64,000 bases of DNA from Salinibacter ruber DSM 13855 (GCF_000013045.1 NC_007677.1:1860001-1924000); one strand, 5' to 3'; numbered from the stretch's first letter, positions 51,184 to 60,383 are shown. The notes: generated by a model from the letters alone, not told the origin. Numbers and translations are program-made.

Positions 51184-53289
51184 ATGTCTCCGATACGCCT
51201 CGTCCCTCAACGTGCCCTGCCCGTCCTGATCGGTCTGCTCGCCGTCTTTACGGGGCCGCTCCCTACAACCGCCCAGACGCGCCCGGACACACTACACACC
51301 GACACCACGAACCTCGGCCCACGCCTGGAGCCCATCCTGGACGCACTCAGCACCACGGACCGCACGGCCACCCTGGCGGCCGAGCAACTCGCCAATCTGA
51401 AGGCACAGCCCCTCGCACTGAACCGGGCCTCCGTCGCCGATCTCTCGATGCTGCCCCGCCTAACGTCGAGAGACGCCCACCGCATCGTGCAGTACCGAAC
51501 CGACAACGGCCCCTTCACCGCGGTGGAAGACCTGCGGGCCGTCGACGGCATCGGACCCGCAGCGGTTCAGTCCGTTCGGCCCTTCCTGCAACTCGAGGAG
51601 ACGGCCTCCCGGTCGATCTTTCCTCCGATCCGCACAATCACGTCAAATCTTCGCGTCCGTCTCACCCAGCGATATACGCGGCGCCTCGATCTGGGACGCG
51701 GGTTTCGTGAGGATCGATTTCTCGGACCGCCTGGGCGTCTTACGACCCGTCTCCAGCTGGCCCACGAGCGTCGCCTTCAGCTTGCACTGACGCTCGACAA
51801 GGATCCCGGTGAGCCGCTCCGGTGGTCCCCCCAGACCCAAACCTATGGGTTCGACCACATCACCGGAAGTCTTGCCCTCCGCGACCTCGGCCGCCTCGAA
51901 ACGCTCGTTCTCGGCGACTTCACGGCCCAGTTTGGGCAGGGCGTCGCCCTCTGGCAGGGGCTTCGGTTCGGAAAGGGACGCGACCCAATCGCTCCGGCCC
52001 ACAAGCGCGGCCGCGGCGTCCGCCCCTACCACTCGGCCTCGGAGACCTCGTTCTTTCGTGGCGCGGCGGCCACCATCGGGCTGCCCGGCGAACTGTCCCT
52101 CACTGCGTTCGCCTCTCGTCGACGCCGGGACGCGTCGGTCGACTCCTCCTCTGCCGGGGGCACCGGCCCGCTTCCGGTCCGCACCGTGTCCGGCGGCGGG
52201 CAACACCGCACCCCCAGTGAGCTTGCGCGCAAGGGCACCTTCGGCGAAACGACCCTCGGCGGCGCACTGGCGTACCGACGGGCCGGGCTCCACCTCGGGG
52301 TCACGGGCTATCGGGCCCGCTTTTCACGACCGCTCCGGCCCGGGGACCGGCCCTATCGGCGGTTCCGAGTGACGGGCGACGGAACGTCGATGCTTGGGGG
52401 GTACGGCACTGTTTTCCTCGGGGACTACACCGTGTTCGGGGACGTTGCGCGTTCGCCCCGCGGCTCGTTCGGCGGCCTGCTGGGCGCCGCACTGGACGGG
52501 GACTACGCCGAGGCGGTCGTGGTGGGGCGTCGGTACCCGCCCGACTTTGCGTCGTTCTACGGCAACGCCTTCGGGGACGGAAGCCGGCCCCAGAACGAAA
52601 TGGGCGTCTACACGGGCCTGCAACTCCAGCTGGCCCCAAAGTGGAGCGTCGGGGCGTACCTCGATCAGTACCGTGCTCCCTGGCTCCAGTTCAATGTGCC
52701 CCGTCCCTCCACCGGATGGGAGGCGCGTGTGGTTCTTGACTATGCCCCCCGTCCCTGGCTTTCCAGTTACGTTCAGGTTCGCGTACAAGACGAGGACGAG
52801 GGGACGGAGTACCGCCGTGCCGGTCGGTCCCTCGAAGGCCTGCAGCGAAAACGCCGGTACTCGACACGGTGGCATACCGAATACCTGTTCAGCGACGCCC
52901 TGACCGTCCGGACACGCCTCGAGCTGTCCCTGCACACAACCCCGGACGCACGTTCGAACGGGTTCTTTTTGTCTCAGGGCCTTCGTTGGAGCCCCCATCC
53001 CACCCTCACCGCCGATGTGCGAATCGCATTCTTCGATACGGACGGGTTTCCGGCTCGCATTTACGCCTACGAACATGATCTGAGATACAGCTTTTCGGCC
53101 CCCGTTTTCTTTGACCGAGGCCGACGGGCCTACGCCCTCGTGCGGTACGAACCGTTCTCCTCATTGGCCCTTGAGGCGAAATACGGGGTTACCCGCTACG
53201 ACAATCGAACGACGATTGGCTCTGGCCTGAACCAGACCGAGGGATCCCGGCGTCGCGAAGTCCGACTTCAAGTTCATTGGACCCCGTAA
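51184..53289 (+). CDS. Helix-hairpin-helix domain outer membrane protein
   Basis: A 701-residue exported protein. Residues 1-30 are a signal peptide (ALPVLIGLLAVFTGPLPTTA). Residues 79-137 contain a ComEA-like double helix-hairpin-helix (LNRASVADLSMLPRLTSRDA, then DLRAVDGIGPAAVQSVRPFL). The remaining 550 residues look like a beta-barrel, with many alternating strands, Tyr/Arg-rich turns and a terminal VRLQVHWTP. The ATG at 51184 is chosen, 10 bases after the previous gene; the open frame starts at 51076 inside it. HhH motifs usually bind DNA, so a role in DNA uptake is possible but unproven. Confidence 0.75.
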   Translation: MSPIRLVPQRALPVLIGLLAVFTGPLPTTAQTRPDTLHTDTTNLGPRLEPILDALSTTDRTATLAAEQLANLKAQPLALNRASVADLSMLPRLTSRDAHRIVQYRTDNGPFTAVEDLRAVDGIGPAAVQSVRPFLQLEETASRSIFPPIRTITSNLRVRLTQRYTRRLDLGRGFREDRFLGPPGRLTTRLQLAHERRLQLALTLDKDPGEPLRWSPQTQTYGFDHITGSLALRDLGRLETLVLGDFTAQFGQGVALWQGLRFGKGRDPIAPAHKRGRGVRPYHSASETSFFRGAAATIGLPGELSLTAFASRRRRDASVDSSSAGGTGPLPVRTVSGGGQHRTPSELARKGTFGETTLGGALAYRRAGLHLGVTGYRARFSRPLRPGDRPYRRFRVTGDGTSMLGGYGTVFLGDYTVFGDVARSPRGSFGGLLGAALDGDYAEAVVVGRRYPPDFASFYGNAFGDGSRPQNEMGVYTGLQLQLAPKWSVGAYLDQYRAPWLQFNVPRPSTGWEARVVLDYAPRPWLSSYVQVRVQDEDEGTEYRRAGRSLEGLQRKRRYSTRWHTEYLFSDALTVRTRLELSLHTTPDARSNGFFLSQGLRWSPHPTLTADVRIAFFDTDGFPARIYAYEHDLRYSFSAPVFFDRGRRAYALVRYEPFSSLALEAKYGVTRYDNRTTIGSGLNQTEGSRRREVRLQVHWTP

Positions 53290-53494
53290 CGCGTCGGGAA
53301 TTACCGAAACTTGTTTGAAGCCTGGCATGGTGATTGATGTGGAAGGGAATTGCATGGATCCAATGCCCCTACGCACGCATTTGCTTCGTGATTTTGGCAA
53401 CCACCTCGCCCGTATCAGTATCGGCTTGAGCCCGCAGACGGCGTCCCCAAGCCCTCGTCGTTTTTCTCAGTTCTCACCCCCCACCCTTCGATCT

Positions 53495-53878
53495 ATGACT
53501 TCATCGGAGACTCCCCGCATTCTGGCCGTAGAGGACAACTCAGAGACCCAACTCTTGTTGGAGCACCTGCTCAAGGGATCCTACGAAACCGAAGTAGTAG
53601 CCGGCGTCGAGGCGGCCCTTGCTGCCGTAGAAGAAACGCCCTTTGAGGTCCTGCTCCTCGACATCAACCTCAGTGAGGACCAGACCGGGACGGATCTGCT
53701 TCACCTCATCCGGGAGCGTGACGGCATGGGCCAGGTTCCCGCAATCGCGCTTACGGCCTACGCCATGCCGGGCGACCGCGAGGACTTTCTCGAAAAAGGC
53801 TTCGACGAGTACGTCAGCAAGCCCTTCACCCGAGACGACCTTACGGAAGCGATCGAAAGCACCCTAAATCCGGCGTAG
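53495..53878 (+). CDS. Single-domain response regulator
   Basis: A 127-residue receiver domain without an output domain. The acidic pocket is AVEDNSETQ (Glu/Asp at residues 12-13), the phospho-acceptor Asp lies in EVLLLDINLSED, Thr/Ala follow in AIALTAYAMPGD, and the conserved Lys is in EYVSKPFTRDD. It resembles CheY-like or phosphorelay intermediates. The frame is open from 53315, but homology starts at the ATG at 53495. No histidine kinase is near, so its partner is unknown. Confidence 0.9.
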   Translation: MTSSETPRILAVEDNSETQLLLEHLLKGSYETEVVAGVEAALAAVEETPFEVLLLDINLSEDQTGTDLLHLIRERDGMGQVPAIALTAYAMPGDREDFLEKGFDEYVSKPFTRDDLTEAIESTLNPA

Positions 53879-53896
53879 TTCTCATCCGGGGTACAG

Positions 53897-53925
53897 AAAA
53901 AGCCCAGGGCCAGAAGCCCTGGGCT
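53897..53925 (-). terminator. Terminator downstream of zinc-ribbon gene
   Basis: An inverted repeat AGCCCAGGGC/GCCCTGGGCT (10-bp stem, loop of 5) at 53901-53925 is followed on the minus strand by TTTTTC. It lies about 45 bases past the zinc-ribbon stop and 23 past the convergent response regulator, so it may serve both. Confidence 0.72.
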
Positions 53926-53969
53926 CGACTGGGCGGCCCGAACATACATCCCGATGAGCGTCGACAGTT

Positions 53970-54350
53970 CTAATTCACGCACGTGGCCTTGAGCGTATCG
54001 CGTCGGTCCGAGAGCAGGGCCTCCCACTCGGCTTCGTCGACCGGCTTGTCTCCCTTGAAGTACTCCCACTCGTCGACGCTCTCGTCGGAGATGACGACCG
54101 CGTTCGACATGTGAGCCACACGCTTGAGAACGGGAGCGGTCTCCATCTGGTGAACAAACGTAATGGTGCACTCGCCGTCGGCCGTCTTTTCCTTCACTGA
54201 CAGCCAGTTGTCACCACAAACCTGGCAGCTATAAAAGCGAGACTCTTGCTCCTCGCCAAGCGGGTTGTCGAACTGATCCTCCTCTTCAAAGACGACCTGC
54301 ATTGGACGCAGACTTTCACATCCACACGTCTTGCAGCGGAGCGTTTCCAT
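53970..54350 (-). CDS. Small zinc-ribbon protein
   Basis: A 126-residue cytoplasmic protein. Two Cys pairs, CKTCGC at residues 6-11 and YSCQVCGDNW near 44-53, should bind one zinc. The rest is acidic with conserved-looking ITFVHQMETAPVLKRVAHMS. It has no other recognised domain. The ATG at 54350 is chosen because the zinc pair lies right after it; the open frame reaches 54536 with random-looking sequence. It stands alone. Confidence 0.7.
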   Translation of the reverse strand: METLRCKTCGCESLRPMQVVFEEEDQFDNPLGEEQESRFYSCQVCGDNWLSVKEKTADGECTITFVHQMETAPVLKRVAHMSNAVVISDESVDEWEYFKGDKPVDEAEWEALLSDRRDTLKATCVN

Positions 54351-54755
54351 ACAGGCGGAGTAGACTGATGAACAGCCAATGGAGTAGCCCGAACGTCCCC
54401 ACCCCGCACAAGTTCGTTCGGGCCGGTTGCCCCCACTTACGCGTCGCCGGGACCGTTCGCCACGAATTGCGCCGCCGCGGGACGCGCGCCCGATGCCAGA
54501 CAGACGCCGCACAACGATGCTCCCGTGAGGGCCCACCAGAGAGATGCCGTCGAAGACCCAACGGTCCAGAACCAGACAAGACGATGCATTCGGGATCCAT
54601 CGATTGTCGGCCCTCGGACGTCTGAACCCCAGTGCGCGGAGGGCGTTGTCCCGACTCGAAAACGAGGCACCAAAATGGGTGCCTCTCGGGCCTTCTCTGC
54701 AATGCCCCCCCGGCTACGGCCGCACTCCCGCTCTACTCAGTGTCCGTTCTGACCA
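54351..54755. other. 405-base intergenic region with hairpin and possible small ORF
   Basis: Lies between the zinc-ribbon gene (minus) and the CYTH-like gene (plus). A perfect 8-bp hairpin GAGGCACC/GGTGCCTC is at 54664-54685. On the minus strand 54437-54589 could encode a 50-residue peptide with a hydrophobic segment (listed separately). Nothing else is recognisable. Confidence 0.45.
54437..54589 (-). CDS. Possible small exported or membrane peptide
   Basis: A 50-residue frame starting at ATG 54589. It has a basic N-terminus (MHRLVWFW), a hydrophobic stretch (TASLWWALTGASLCGVCLAS) and a short AQFVANGPGDA tail that could follow a signal-peptidase site. It is unrecognised; the region is GC-rich enough for chance frames, so it is only a candidate. 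Confidence 0.25.
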   Translation of the reverse strand: MHRLVWFWTVGSSTASLWWALTGASLCGVCLASGARPAAAQFVANGPGDA

Positions 54756-55400
54756 ATGACATTCACCCTCGAAGCCCGCTGGTTCGGCTCCGCCCCCCTC
54801 CCCGATGCCCTCCGACAATGGTTCGCCGCACTGGGGGCGGTGGAGACCTCTACCCAGACCGACCTGTACCTCCCCGCAGAGGATCCTGCGTTCAACCTGA
54901 AGATGCGAGACGGACAGCTCCAGATCAAGCGCCGGCTCGCCGGCCCCCTCAGTACTGCCTTCAGCGACGCGGCGAGTGGACGCTGCGAACAGTGGGGAAA
55001 GTGGACCTTGGATCTGGCCGACCCGCCGGTCGCTGTTTGGGACGACGATCCCACAGACCTGTGGGTGGCCGTGGAGAAGACGCGCCACCAACTGTCGTTT
55101 GCCCCGGAGGAGCAGTCTGCCCTCTCGGAACGCCTGCCCACCACCCCCGCAGCGACCCTTGACGCCGAACTGACGACCGTGGAGGCCGCCACGGACACCG
55201 CCTGGACCTTCTGCCTAGAGGCTGAGGGGCCTGTGGCAAGCCTCGTGGACACGCTCACGGCGGCCGGCCCCGCCGTATTGGACGAGACGCTGCCGGTCGC
55301 CCTTGCCCCCAACCAGTCGTTTGGGTACGTACGCTGGCTGCAGCAGCGCCCCTCCGTTACGACACGCCCCGCCTCCGGTGTCCAAATTCCCCGCAACTAG
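54756..55400 (+). CDS. CYTH-like hypothetical protein
   Basis: A 214-residue protein. The N-terminal half has the look of a CYTH/triphosphatase barrel: TLEARWFG at the start, TDLYLPAEDPAFNLKMRDGQ with Lys/Arg strands (LQIKRR), and later LWVAVEKTRHQLSF. The canonical ExExK motif is not clear, so catalysis of a triphosphate is uncertain. The C-terminal half has Glu/Thr-rich strands (ATLDAELTTVEAATDTAWTF). It is an isolated gene. A substrate cannot be given. Confidence 0.55.
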   Translation: MTFTLEARWFGSAPLPDALRQWFAALGAVETSTQTDLYLPAEDPAFNLKMRDGQLQIKRRLAGPLSTAFSDAASGRCEQWGKWTLDLADPPVAVWDDDPTDLWVAVEKTRHQLSFAPEEQSALSERLPTTPAATLDAELTTVEAATDTAWTFCLEAEGPVASLVDTLTAAGPAVLDETLPVALAPNQSFGYVRWLQQRPSVTTRPASGVQIPRN

Positions 55401-55892
55401 CCGGGCATCCTTCTTCGGAACGCCGGGGGATCGCCCTCCTCTACAGGGGGGCCACCTGCCCCACCCCCACTGCGTGGGGCGCACCCGAGGCAGAGTGGGC
55501 GATCCGGCCCATCGAGAGGCGTAGAACCTGTCGTAATTCGTGCCCCGAGGCTGCACCTCGACCGTGGCCCGATTTTCGGCCCATCGGGGCTCGTCCTCGC
55601 GGGTCGGTTCAAAATCAGAACGGGCTCCTAGGGGCAACTCCACTGCGGAGCTTCCTACAAAGCAAAGCCCCCCACGCACACCGTCTGTCGGTTCTCCGAA
55701 GAATCGTTGACGACAGCCTCTGGGAGGGACCTGTGTCCCTACGCAGTGCTAGAAGTGAAAGGGGCAAGCCCCATCGGCCATCCGGTCCTGGCGCGCACCG
55801 ATGCCACCACGATTCGCGTTGGAGGCCGCGACCACGCATGTTTTTGAGAAAATGGGGGGCTCTGTACCGCAAATGCGACTCCACTCTACACC
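55401..55892. other. 492-base gap, no gene seen
   Basis: GC-rich sequence without a credible frame. There are short inverted repeats (for example around CCCCACCCCCACTGCGTGGGG near 55460) but no cloverleaf and no terminator with a T-run. The gene that follows starts with GTG, so its promoter should be here. Confidence 0.45.
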
Positions 55893-56843
55893 GTGAGAGA
55901 TTCTCCTCGGCCACGCCCCTCGGCGTGGCTCCTCCTTTGCACGTGCTTCCTCGGCGCCTTTGCCCTCGGCGGATGCCAAAGCTCTGGGCAGGAGACAGCC
56001 GGACGAACGGTCGCCGAGCCCGCACCAGAGAACTACCGGGACTTTCAACACGCCGACAGCCTGGCGGCCCACCTCCGTTCTTCTCCGGATCCCCTGGTGA
56101 GTGCCCACCGGGGCGGGCCGGACACGGGCTTCCCCGAGAATGCGCTCTCAACCTTCCGTCACGCGTTAACCCACGGGCCGGCTCTCCTGGAGACCGACGT
56201 GCGGATGACCAGGGATAGCGTGCTCGTGTTGATGCACGACGCGACCCTCGACCGGACAACGACGGGACGGGACTCCGTCCGGGCTCACACGCTGGAGGAG
56301 CTCCGCTCCCTCCAACTGGTTACCAACAGCGGCACCCCAACTCATTTCGAGATTCCAACGCTCCCGGAGGCGCTGGCCTGGGCGGACGGACGAACTGCTC
56401 TCCAGCTGGACGTGAAAGACAACGTGCCCCGTTCTCGGGTTGCAGCGTCCCTCCGACAACACGATGCCCTCGATCAGGCGCTGGTCATCACCTATACGTT
56501 GGAGGACGCCCGGTGGTATCACCAGCGTCTGCCGAACCTCATCCTCTCGGTCTCGGCGGAAACCAGCGAGGAGGCCAACGCCCTGGTTCGGGCAGTCGAC
56601 CCCTCGCGCCTGCTCGGGTGGGTTGGGATCGGAGCGGTTGCCGACGGCCCCGCCGAGGTGTTTTCGAAGAACGAGGTTCCAATCTCCGTCGGGACCTTCG
56701 GGGAAACCGACCAGCAGGCACGCAGCCAGGGACTCATCGTGTACCACCGCCTGTTTGATCGGGGGGTCGACGTGATCTCTACCGACGAAACCGCCCTTGC
56801 CAGCCAGGCGGCCGCCACCTACGACCTCCAGACATCCAACTGA
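55893..56843 (+). CDS. Glycerophosphodiester phosphodiesterase lipoprotein
   Basis: Hydrolyses glycerophosphodiesters to glycerol-3-phosphate and an alcohol. The 316 residues start with GTG. The lipoprotein signal WLLLCTCFLGAFALGGCQ ends in the lipobox LGGC with Cys29. The GDPD domain has the His-Arg motif SAHRGGPDTGFPENALSTF, the metal-binding ETDVRMTRDSVLVLMHDATL, and LQLDVKDN. It is therefore membrane-tethered on the periplasmic side and could scavenge phospholipid headgroups. dinB is convergent, with 13 bases between stops. Confidence 0.9.
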   Translation: MRDSPRPRPSAWLLLCTCFLGAFALGGCQSSGQETAGRTVAEPAPENYRDFQHADSLAAHLRSSPDPLVSAHRGGPDTGFPENALSTFRHALTHGPALLETDVRMTRDSVLVLMHDATLDRTTTGRDSVRAHTLEELRSLQLVTNSGTPTHFEIPTLPEALAWADGRTALQLDVKDNVPRSRVAASLRQHDALDQALVITYTLEDARWYHQRLPNLILSVSAETSEEANALVRAVDPSRLLGWVGIGAVADGPAEVFSKNEVPISVGTFGETDQQARSQGLIVYHRLFDRGVDVISTDETALASQAAATYDLQTSN

Positions 56844-56856
56844 ACCGGGCTGTCCC

Positions 56857-57978
56857 TTACGGACGGAAGTCAAATTCCAGCTGCCCGCCCGCCCTCTCCT
56901 CGTCGGTGAGCGAGGAAACGCTAATCCCCAGAAGCCGAACCGGCTCGTCCGGAGGGTGGGGGCGACGCAGAAGACGTTCCGTGATGGTCATGAGCGCGTC
57001 CTCCGCACGAAGGGGGCGGTCTACCGTCGTCTGTCGGGTAGACACCTGGTGGTCGTGGCTCTTGAGCTTGAGGGTCACGGTTCGTCCCTTCCGGTTCGCT
57101 TGTCGAAGACGTTGGGCCACCCTCTCGGCGATTGGAGACAGCCGGTCCAGCATCGTTTCCGCCCGGGCAATGTCTTCCGGGAAGGTTCGTTCGGCCCCCA
57201 CGGACTTGCGGTCCCGATCGGGCTGAACGGGCCGGTCATCGGTTCCCACCGCGAGCGTCTTAAAGTGGCGCCCCCGCTTGCCAAAGTGATGGATGAGTGT
57301 TCGCTCCGGGGTCTCTTGCAGGTCGGCCCCGGTCTGAATGCCCAGCTCCTGCATCTTCGCCGCGGTGACCGGCCCGATCCCGTGAAACTTCTCAATCGGC
57401 AGTTGGGCAATGAACTCCATCTGCTCGTCGGGACGAACCACGGTGAGCCCGTCCGGTTTGTCCAGGTCGGAGGCTACTTTCGCGACAAACTTGCCGGGCC
57501 CCACCCCCGCAGAGGCGGTGAGCCCCGTCTCCTCGTAGATTTCGGCCCGGAGGCGGCGAGCAATCAAGGTGCCCGACGGGCGCCCCGTCTTGGGCTCCGT
57601 CACGTCCAGGTACGCCTCGTCCAGCGAAAGCGGCTCGACCAGATCGGTATACCGCCGAAGGATCTTTCGAATGCGCTTCGACTCCTCCTGGTACACGTCC
57701 ATGCGGGGGGACACGAAAATAAGGTCGGGGCACTTCCGGTCGGCCTCCACCGCCGGCTGCGCCGAGTGCACGCCGTAGGGCCGGGCCTCGTAGCTCGCCG
57801 TCTGGACGACACCTCTCGGAGGGTCGCCCCCGACCGCAATCGGTTTTCCGGCGTACCGGTCGGGAAAGTCGCGTTGCTCGATCTGGGCGTAGAACGCGTC
57901 CATGTCCACGTGGACGATTCGACGGGCGTCTTTCTCCGTGTCATTGCCAGACGTGCCGTCGGGGTCGTAGCCGCTCAT
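56857..57978 (-). CDS. dinB: DNA polymerase IV (Y-family)
   Basis: Error-prone translesion polymerase of 373 residues. Catalytic motifs are HVDMDAFYAQIEQRD near residue 30 and LVEPLSLDEAYLDVTEP near 115. The helix-hairpin-helix/thumb region VEKFHGIGPVTAAKMQELGI and the little-finger domain are present. The C-terminus QLEFDF may be a beta-clamp-binding motif (QLxLF-like). The upstream 520-base region is gene-free and contains the palindrome at 58299 about 320 bases before the start. No LexA-type site was recognised. Confidence 0.94.
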   Translation of the reverse strand: MSGYDPDGTSGNDTEKDARRIVHVDMDAFYAQIEQRDFPDRYAGKPIAVGGDPPRGVVQTASYEARPYGVHSAQPAVEADRKCPDLIFVSPRMDVYQEESKRIRKILRRYTDLVEPLSLDEAYLDVTEPKTGRPSGTLIARRLRAEIYEETGLTASAGVGPGKFVAKVASDLDKPDGLTVVRPDEQMEFIAQLPIEKFHGIGPVTAAKMQELGIQTGADLQETPERTLIHHFGKRGRHFKTLAVGTDDRPVQPDRDRKSVGAERTFPEDIARAETMLDRLSPIAERVAQRLRQANRKGRTVTLKLKSHDHQVSTRQTTVDRPLRAEDALMTITERLLRRPHPPDEPVRLLGISVSSLTDEERAGGQLEFDFRP

Positions 57979-58500
57979 CGTTGATCAATTCGGAAGCGAG
58001 GGAGGGTGCGCAGCCGAAGGCGCTCTCGGGTGGGACTGTGTTTGACGCCATGTACGGCGGGCTCCGCTTCTGGCTCGGCGGGGGTCTCACCTCTCCGACG
58101 GGTCGTCCATCACGGGACCGATGGATTCAGCCCCCTCGCTTGGGCCAGCGAATGGGGGCTTGGTCTGTCTCTGTCCCTGGTTTCTCACTCCACCACGCGT
58201 GCCTCGTTTCAGGACCACTGAGACGTTTTTTGCAACGAGACGGCGGGGAGTGCTGCGGCGGACCGATGCCTTTCATCCACGAAGCGATCCGTTGATGCGT
58301 GATAAATTGATTTATCTTAGACACTGCCGGTTCTTACGACGGATCGCATCCTGTAGGTCATTTCGGGGGCCCTCAAATTCGTCCGTGGCTCACGGGTCTG
58401 AGAACGCCTTCCATCGCAGCGTGACGCCCTCACGGTCTTCCATTTATCACGGTCTCCCCTTTGAGAGTCCGTCTGTGCCCGACGGGAGCCGCGATTCTGA
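57979..58500. other. 522-base gene-poor stretch upstream of dinB
   Basis: No credible coding frame. It contains the palindromic motif at 58299-58316 and lower GC around it. It begins the sparse region that continues to about 63 kb. Confidence 0.5.
58299..58316. promoter_or_regulatory. Palindromic motif GTGATAAATTGATTTATC
   Basis: Contains a perfect inverted repeat GATAAAT-TG-ATTTATC and differs at two of 18 positions from the motif at 13771-13788 before the degenerate recombinase. It lies in the gap between dinB and the GIY-YIG gene. A shared repressor site is the simplest reading; the regulator is unknown. Confidence 0.4.
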
Positions 58501-59355
58501 CTACCGTTCCAGCTGGTCGAGCGTGCGTCCGGCGTCGTCCGTCCACTCGCTCCATCCATTGCTCGAGCGGCCGAGGACGACGCCAGAGGCGGCGCTCGGG
58601 GAGTTAAAGGCATGATTCTCCCGAAAGACGAGCCGGTCGTCCTGGCGTTGCAGAACCCCATCTGCCCGGAGGTTCTTTCGCCGTTGCTCGATCGCCTCCG
58701 GCGCCGACGGAGTCGTTTCCAAACGGGCCGCCGATCCTTCAAAGACCACGAGGCCGTCTTCGGTGTACTCCCCCGTGGCCTTCGCGCCGTTCCCTTGACA
58801 GTACAATTTGGGCTGTCCGCTACCGGTATCCTTCTCGGTCGGAAGCGGGTTGAGAATCGGAAAGCCAAGCATCGAAAGAAGCGTCTCGATGGTGCCGAAG
58901 TTGTCCCGAAGCTCTGCGAGCATCGCCTCGGGAATGTGCGGCTCCGCGGGCGTCTGGCTGTTTTGGAGCCGGAAGCGCTGGGCCTTCTGCGCCGTCCGGA
59001 TGCAGTCGTATTCCAGGCGCCGGGCGTGGGCCTTTGTGAAACTGCGGGTCTTCGACGTGATGGTGACGGCCGTCGTCCAGAAGTCTTTGCGCCGGTGATG
59101 CCCAGCGACCCGCTGTAGGCAGTTCTCCGCCTCTCCAATGTACGCTGGGGGCTTGCTCGCATCGTCCCCCACCTCCCCAAACAGAAAGTACACCCCAACC
59201 CGATGCACCTCGTCGCGTCGTTCGGCCGCGTCGAGCTTCTGGCGGGGAATCTGCACCGCCTGGACGGTTCGACTGGTGATTTCGGCAACCCGGAGGCTTT
59301 GGGCATTCCCGTCGGGAAGAAAGATCTGGACAGTCTTTGGACGAGCGTCATCCAT
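58501..59355 (-). CDS. GIY-YIG nuclease domain protein with DUF4357
   Basis: A 284-residue protein. The GIY-YIG domain spans about 50-140, with GVY at 54-56, AYIG at 71-74, Arg82 in CLQRVAGHH and probable catalytic Glu115 (ARRLEYDC). The C-terminal DUF4357 domain covers about 230-284 (ASGVVLGRSSNGWSEWTDDA). This combination is common in accessory proteins near restriction or phage-defence genes and as stand-alone chromosomal genes; its target is not known. The ATG at 59355 is used; the frame opens at 59397. It lies in a gene-poor stretch of DNA. Confidence 0.88.
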   Translation of the reverse strand: MDDARPKTVQIFLPDGNAQSLRVAEITSRTVQAVQIPRQKLDAAERRDEVHRVGVYFLFGEVGDDASKPPAYIGEAENCLQRVAGHHRRKDFWTTAVTITSKTRSFTKAHARRLEYDCIRTAQKAQRFRLQNSQTPAEPHIPEAMLAELRDNFGTIETLLSMLGFPILNPLPTEKDTGSGQPKLYCQGNGAKATGEYTEDGLVVFEGSAARLETTPSAPEAIEQRRKNLRADGVLQRQDDRLVFRENHAFNSPSAASGVVLGRSSNGWSEWTDDAGRTLDQLER

Positions 59356-59766
59356 GGGAGGCGAGCAGATCAGGCGGTTAAATGCAACGGCAGGCAAATG
59401 GCCCCGTCAAGAATCCGTCCCATTCACTTCTCGTTCAGTCCCTTGGTTCTCATCGGGGGAACGGGCAGGAAGCATTCCGTGGGCTGAAAGCGAAGGTCGA
59501 TGGTTCACCTGGACACAGGTGCGTGCGCAGGCGACGACACAGTCGATTGAGCTTCACAGGCCCACCGGGGACGGCCACTCCCTTCGTGATCGGCTACCCG
59601 GGCCAGTTGTCATACGCGAAAAGAAGCCACGGATTTCGGAGTCACAAGAAACAACGGCCCCTGTGTTTTACCCGGGCGCTTAGAGGGGGCGGCGCGCCCA
59701 TAACGAACATAGGTTTATCTGGCCCTCGGGGTGTATTTAGAAAAAAACTACAGTACCAAACTACAC

Positions 59767-59779
59767 TTTGCAATAACGG
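59767..59779 (+). repeat. Dispersed TTTGCAATAACGG motif, copy 4
   Basis: Identical over 12 bases to 28839-28850, about 255 bases before the small hypothetical gene at 60022. See the other copies at 5122, 20308 and 28839. Confidence 0.45.
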
Positions 59780-59961
59780 CACCCCGGTTCGGAAAACGTC
59801 GTCACACACGTGCTGTCGTGAGCCGAATCGGGGGCACTCTCGTCATCCCCTGGTAGCGACGAGTCCAGTGCACGCCACACGATTGCCGCAATGGTGCCCC
59901 CCAGTGAACAGAATACACGTCAGAAGAAACACCCGGGATCACTCGCCTCGGGGCGTGCATG

Positions 59962-59991
59962 CCATCTACAGTCGGTCCATCTACAGTCGGT
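59962..59991. repeat. Tandem 15-base repeat, two copies
   Basis: Two exact copies of CCATCTACAGTCGGT, followed by a further CGGT. It is just upstream of the GTG start of the small hypothetical gene. It may be slippage-prone or a paired protein-binding site. Confidence 0.7.
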
Positions 59992-60021
59992 CGGTCAAAG
60001 CATCCGGAGCCCGTAGGCGCC

Positions 60022-60243
60022 GTGAATAAGCCCAACGCAAAGGTGTATCAGCAGCTTCTTGAGCTCGAACGGCAGGCCCGTCCCTGCCTTTTGGTTCTCC
60101 CAGAGACTGTCATCGCCGCGAAGACGATTCAGCGCGTTGACGACCGCTCCGCCTCCGTGCCGACGGTGCGTGTGATTGGTTCCACCGGCGAAAAGAGGGA
60201 CGTCCCACTCCGGCTCATCGAGAGCATCGAGCTCCCGGTGTGA
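60022..60243 (+). CDS. Small hypothetical protein
   Basis: A 73-residue frame beginning with GTG at 60022 (VNKPNAKVYQQLLELERQAR). It has a helical start, then strands (PCLLVLPETVIAAKTIQRVD) and RDVPLRLIESIELPV at the end. It looks like a small soluble alpha/beta protein, but I know no family. The frame is open from 59959 through the tandem repeat; that part seems non-coding. Confidence 0.45.
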   Translation: MNKPNAKVYQQLLELERQARPCLLVLPETVIAAKTIQRVDDRSASVPTVRVIGSTGEKRDVPLRLIESIELPV

Positions 60244-60383
60244 TGGGTGGCCCTCAAGGAGGCGACACGACTGGTCAGTCGTCGTGTTGCTCACGGGCTT
60301 GCTGTTCCCTCGACCAGTCAGAAGAGGCACGTTGCTCACTGCCAAACCGTCTCTCGAGCAAAAGACCCGCCCATTTTTCCCCT

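Larger units (their letters stand above)
59356..60021. other. 666-base gap with tandem repeat and dispersed motif
   Basis: No recognised gene. It contains the TTTGCAATAACGG motif at 59767-59779 and two tandem copies of CCATCTACAGTCGGT at 59962-59991. Base composition between about 59690 and 59800 is more AT-rich than usual for this genome. Confidence 0.5.

Noticed and set aside
55733-56218. Plus-strand 161-codon frame overlapping the GDPD start
   Set aside because: Shadow frame; the overlapping frame has a lipobox and complete GDPD motifs.
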